The notes under the pieces: model-generated
Seen by the model: the letters and a program-made list of their open reading frames with translations, nothing else
What the model was told of the DNA's origin: nothing
The model's database searches: none
Made by a program: the position numbers and the translations under genes
Assembly: GCA_012295275.1 (NCBI GenBank)
Contig: CM022666.1
Location: 12,259,577-12,319,576 of the forward strand
DNA from: Chrysomallon squamiferum
Lineage: Eukaryota; Mollusca; Gastropoda; Neomphalida; Peltospiridae
Direction of reading: 5' to 3'
DNA length: 60,000 nucleotides
Shown: positions 58,616 through 60,000 of the stretch, one piece after another
Layout of the letters: each line of letters starts with the position of its first letter
Position numbering within the stretch: the first letter of the stretch is position 1

Positions 58616-58646
58616 CACACACATACACACACAGACACACACACAT
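58548..58646. repeat. CT / CA compound microsatellite
   Basis: A CT array followed directly by CA repeats. Confidence 0.95.
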
Positions 58647-59033
58647 TTGAATAAAATGAAAAATAAGTAAACTGCGAAATAACCACATTCTTTATCAGAA
58701 ATGTTCTAAATAGAAAATTTATCAGTATATATATATATATATATAGTGTTTTCATTTACATTGTATTTGGAACAAAGTGTTGTCGAATATTTTATGTTTA
58801 TTTATTTATTTATTGTTGTTGTTGTTGTTGTTGTTGTTACTATTATTATTACAGTTTTAGGTTTATCTAGTAGCTGGAAATCCCGTTACTAAATATAGCT
58901 ACAAATGACGAGCTAGTTTCTGATCCGTCTGTTTTGTTTCACTTGAGCAGACGTCAGTCAACTTGTGAAAGGTGTGATTTAGCTGTAATCAGGTACTGTT
59001 CTGTTTTATATCTATATTTTATTTTATTTCATC

Positions 59034-59110
59034 TTACTTTATTTTGTTTTGTTTTGTTTTATTTTATTTTATTTTAATTCTATTTGTTTTACTTTATTTC
59101 ATTTTTATTT
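59034..59110. repeat. TTTTA / TTTTG pentanucleotide repeat
   Basis: Imperfect five-base repeats over about 75 bp. Confidence 0.85.
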
Positions 59111-59417
59111 TATGTCTATCACTGTTATTGTTTGTAACTATATTATTATCATAATCATTATTAAATCATCATTATTTTTGACTTTGTCAACGTTTTTCGT
59201 TTCAGTATAAATGGTAGTGATAAAAATATTTGTAAAATTTAAAAAACAAATTTTTACAATAAACTTTGTGAAATAAATCGTAAATTCTAAAAATGGAATA
59301 GATAAGTGATTTAATTTCATGTCAGAATAAAAAAATGAATTTCTCCGAGTAAGAAACAAACTCAAGCAGAGAACCCAAATTTTAAAACTAACATTACAAA
59401 CCTATTTCTCAGTTGCT

Positions 59418-59497
59418 GCGGTTACAAGCAGAATCAAACCCTTAAAATCTCGATGGATCCGAAGTGCAAAATTGCATCCACTTAACCGTTTCGAGGA
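59418..59497 (-). other. tRNA-like sequence (tRNA pseudogene or SINE head)
   Basis: The minus strand reads GGTTAAGTGGATGC (A-box-like), then CACTTCGGATCC in the anticodon-arm position and GGGTTTGATTCTG (B-box-like) at tRNA spacing. The TTCGGATC stretch resembles tRNA-Arg. The cloverleaf stems are imperfect and there is no proper acceptor pairing, so a working tRNA is unlikely. Confidence 0.35.
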
Positions 59498-60000
59498 GAA
59501 ACTAAAATTATTTTCATTTTTCTCTACCATACTGATAATTCATCTTCTAGGATCCAGAACAGGCGTGCTTAGCTGATTAGACAGGATTCATTTAGTAACA
59601 GTAAAACTAAACTAAATTAACCACTGTATGTATCCATCCCTAGAAGATACTGCGTCTTATTGCTGTTTTAAGATTTCTCTTAAGGAGTGGGAAGTAATTA
59701 TTTCAAATAGCAGTGTGTGAGTTTTCAGTTTTTGTCTGAGTCGATTACAAACAAAAATTACTAATAATAATAATAACGAAAGAAAAAAACGTCTGTAATT
59801 ATTCTAAAATTAGTCGCGATTCCAGAAAAATCTAAAAATCTATCGTTATTCTAAAAGTAGTCCCGATCGAAAATGTTTTATTTTTTTATTATTTTATTAT
59901 TCTTACTGTAAAGGATGGGTTCCAGAAAAATCGTTGTGTGTATCATCATATATATTCGAGTTAGTTAATTTAAAATTCTAATTTACTATTACTACTACTA

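Larger units (their letters stand above)
56673..60000. other. Terminal intergenic region, microsatellite-rich
   Basis: No gene is recognised. It contains CA/AT arrays (57435-57564), CT arrays (58004-58080 and 58548-58612), CA repeats (58614-58646), TTTA/TTG repeats (58798-58841), a TTTTA/TTTTG pentanucleotide stretch (about 59034-59110) and a tRNA-like minus-strand segment (59418-59497). Confidence 0.55.

Overview
This is a window of animal (metazoan) nuclear DNA. It is very AT-rich and crowded with microsatellites, and its genes are mostly split into many short exons with GT-AG introns of roughly 0.2-2.4 kb. Seven protein-coding genes can be reconstructed exon by exon, each with an open, phase-consistent reading frame, apart from one frameshift. 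The protein families and repeat content fit an aquatic invertebrate such as a mollusc or another lophotrochozoan. The sequence alone does not settle the phylum, so that is inference.

Layout: (1) 3295-11035 (+), a Golgi polypeptide N-acetylgalactosaminyltransferase in 11 coding exons, followed by six decayed tandem copies of a ~220-280 bp repeat. (2) 13328-16399 (-), a TMEM256/DUF423 small membrane protein in 4 exons, with a decayed DNA transposon in an intron. (3) 17039-17953 (+), single-exon DNAJC17, head-to-head with TMEM256. (4) 17954-26848, about 8.9 kb without a recognisable gene, holding MITE-like elements and a broken Tigger-type transposase. (5) 26849-31568 (+), a monocarboxylate-transporter-like SLC16 gene with a LINE fragment in its first coding intron. 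(6) 32837-35530 (-), Mediator subunit MED11 in 3 exons, with a ~0.8 kb minisatellite in intron 2. (7) 36202-36747 (+), an intronless class I ARF GTPase, head-to-head with MED11. (8) 41317-52630 (+), mitochondrial very-long-chain acyl-CoA dehydrogenase (ACADVL) in 18 coding exons, with a one-base frameshift in the last exon. (9) 52631-60000, intergenic and repeat-rich.

The genes do not form a pathway: they cover Golgi glycosylation, membrane trafficking, solute transport, splicing/chaperone, transcription and mitochondrial beta-oxidation roles. The neighbourhood is nevertheless notable. The human counterparts MED11, SLC16A11/SLC16A13, ACADVL and TMEM256 all lie on 17p13, so this looks like a piece of an ancient animal linkage group. 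I found no sign of a new operon-like or defence-like system. The unusual signals are the ACADVL frameshift, the pogo/Tigger-type element load, several tandem arrays abutting exons, and a duplication flanking the first SLC16 coding exon.
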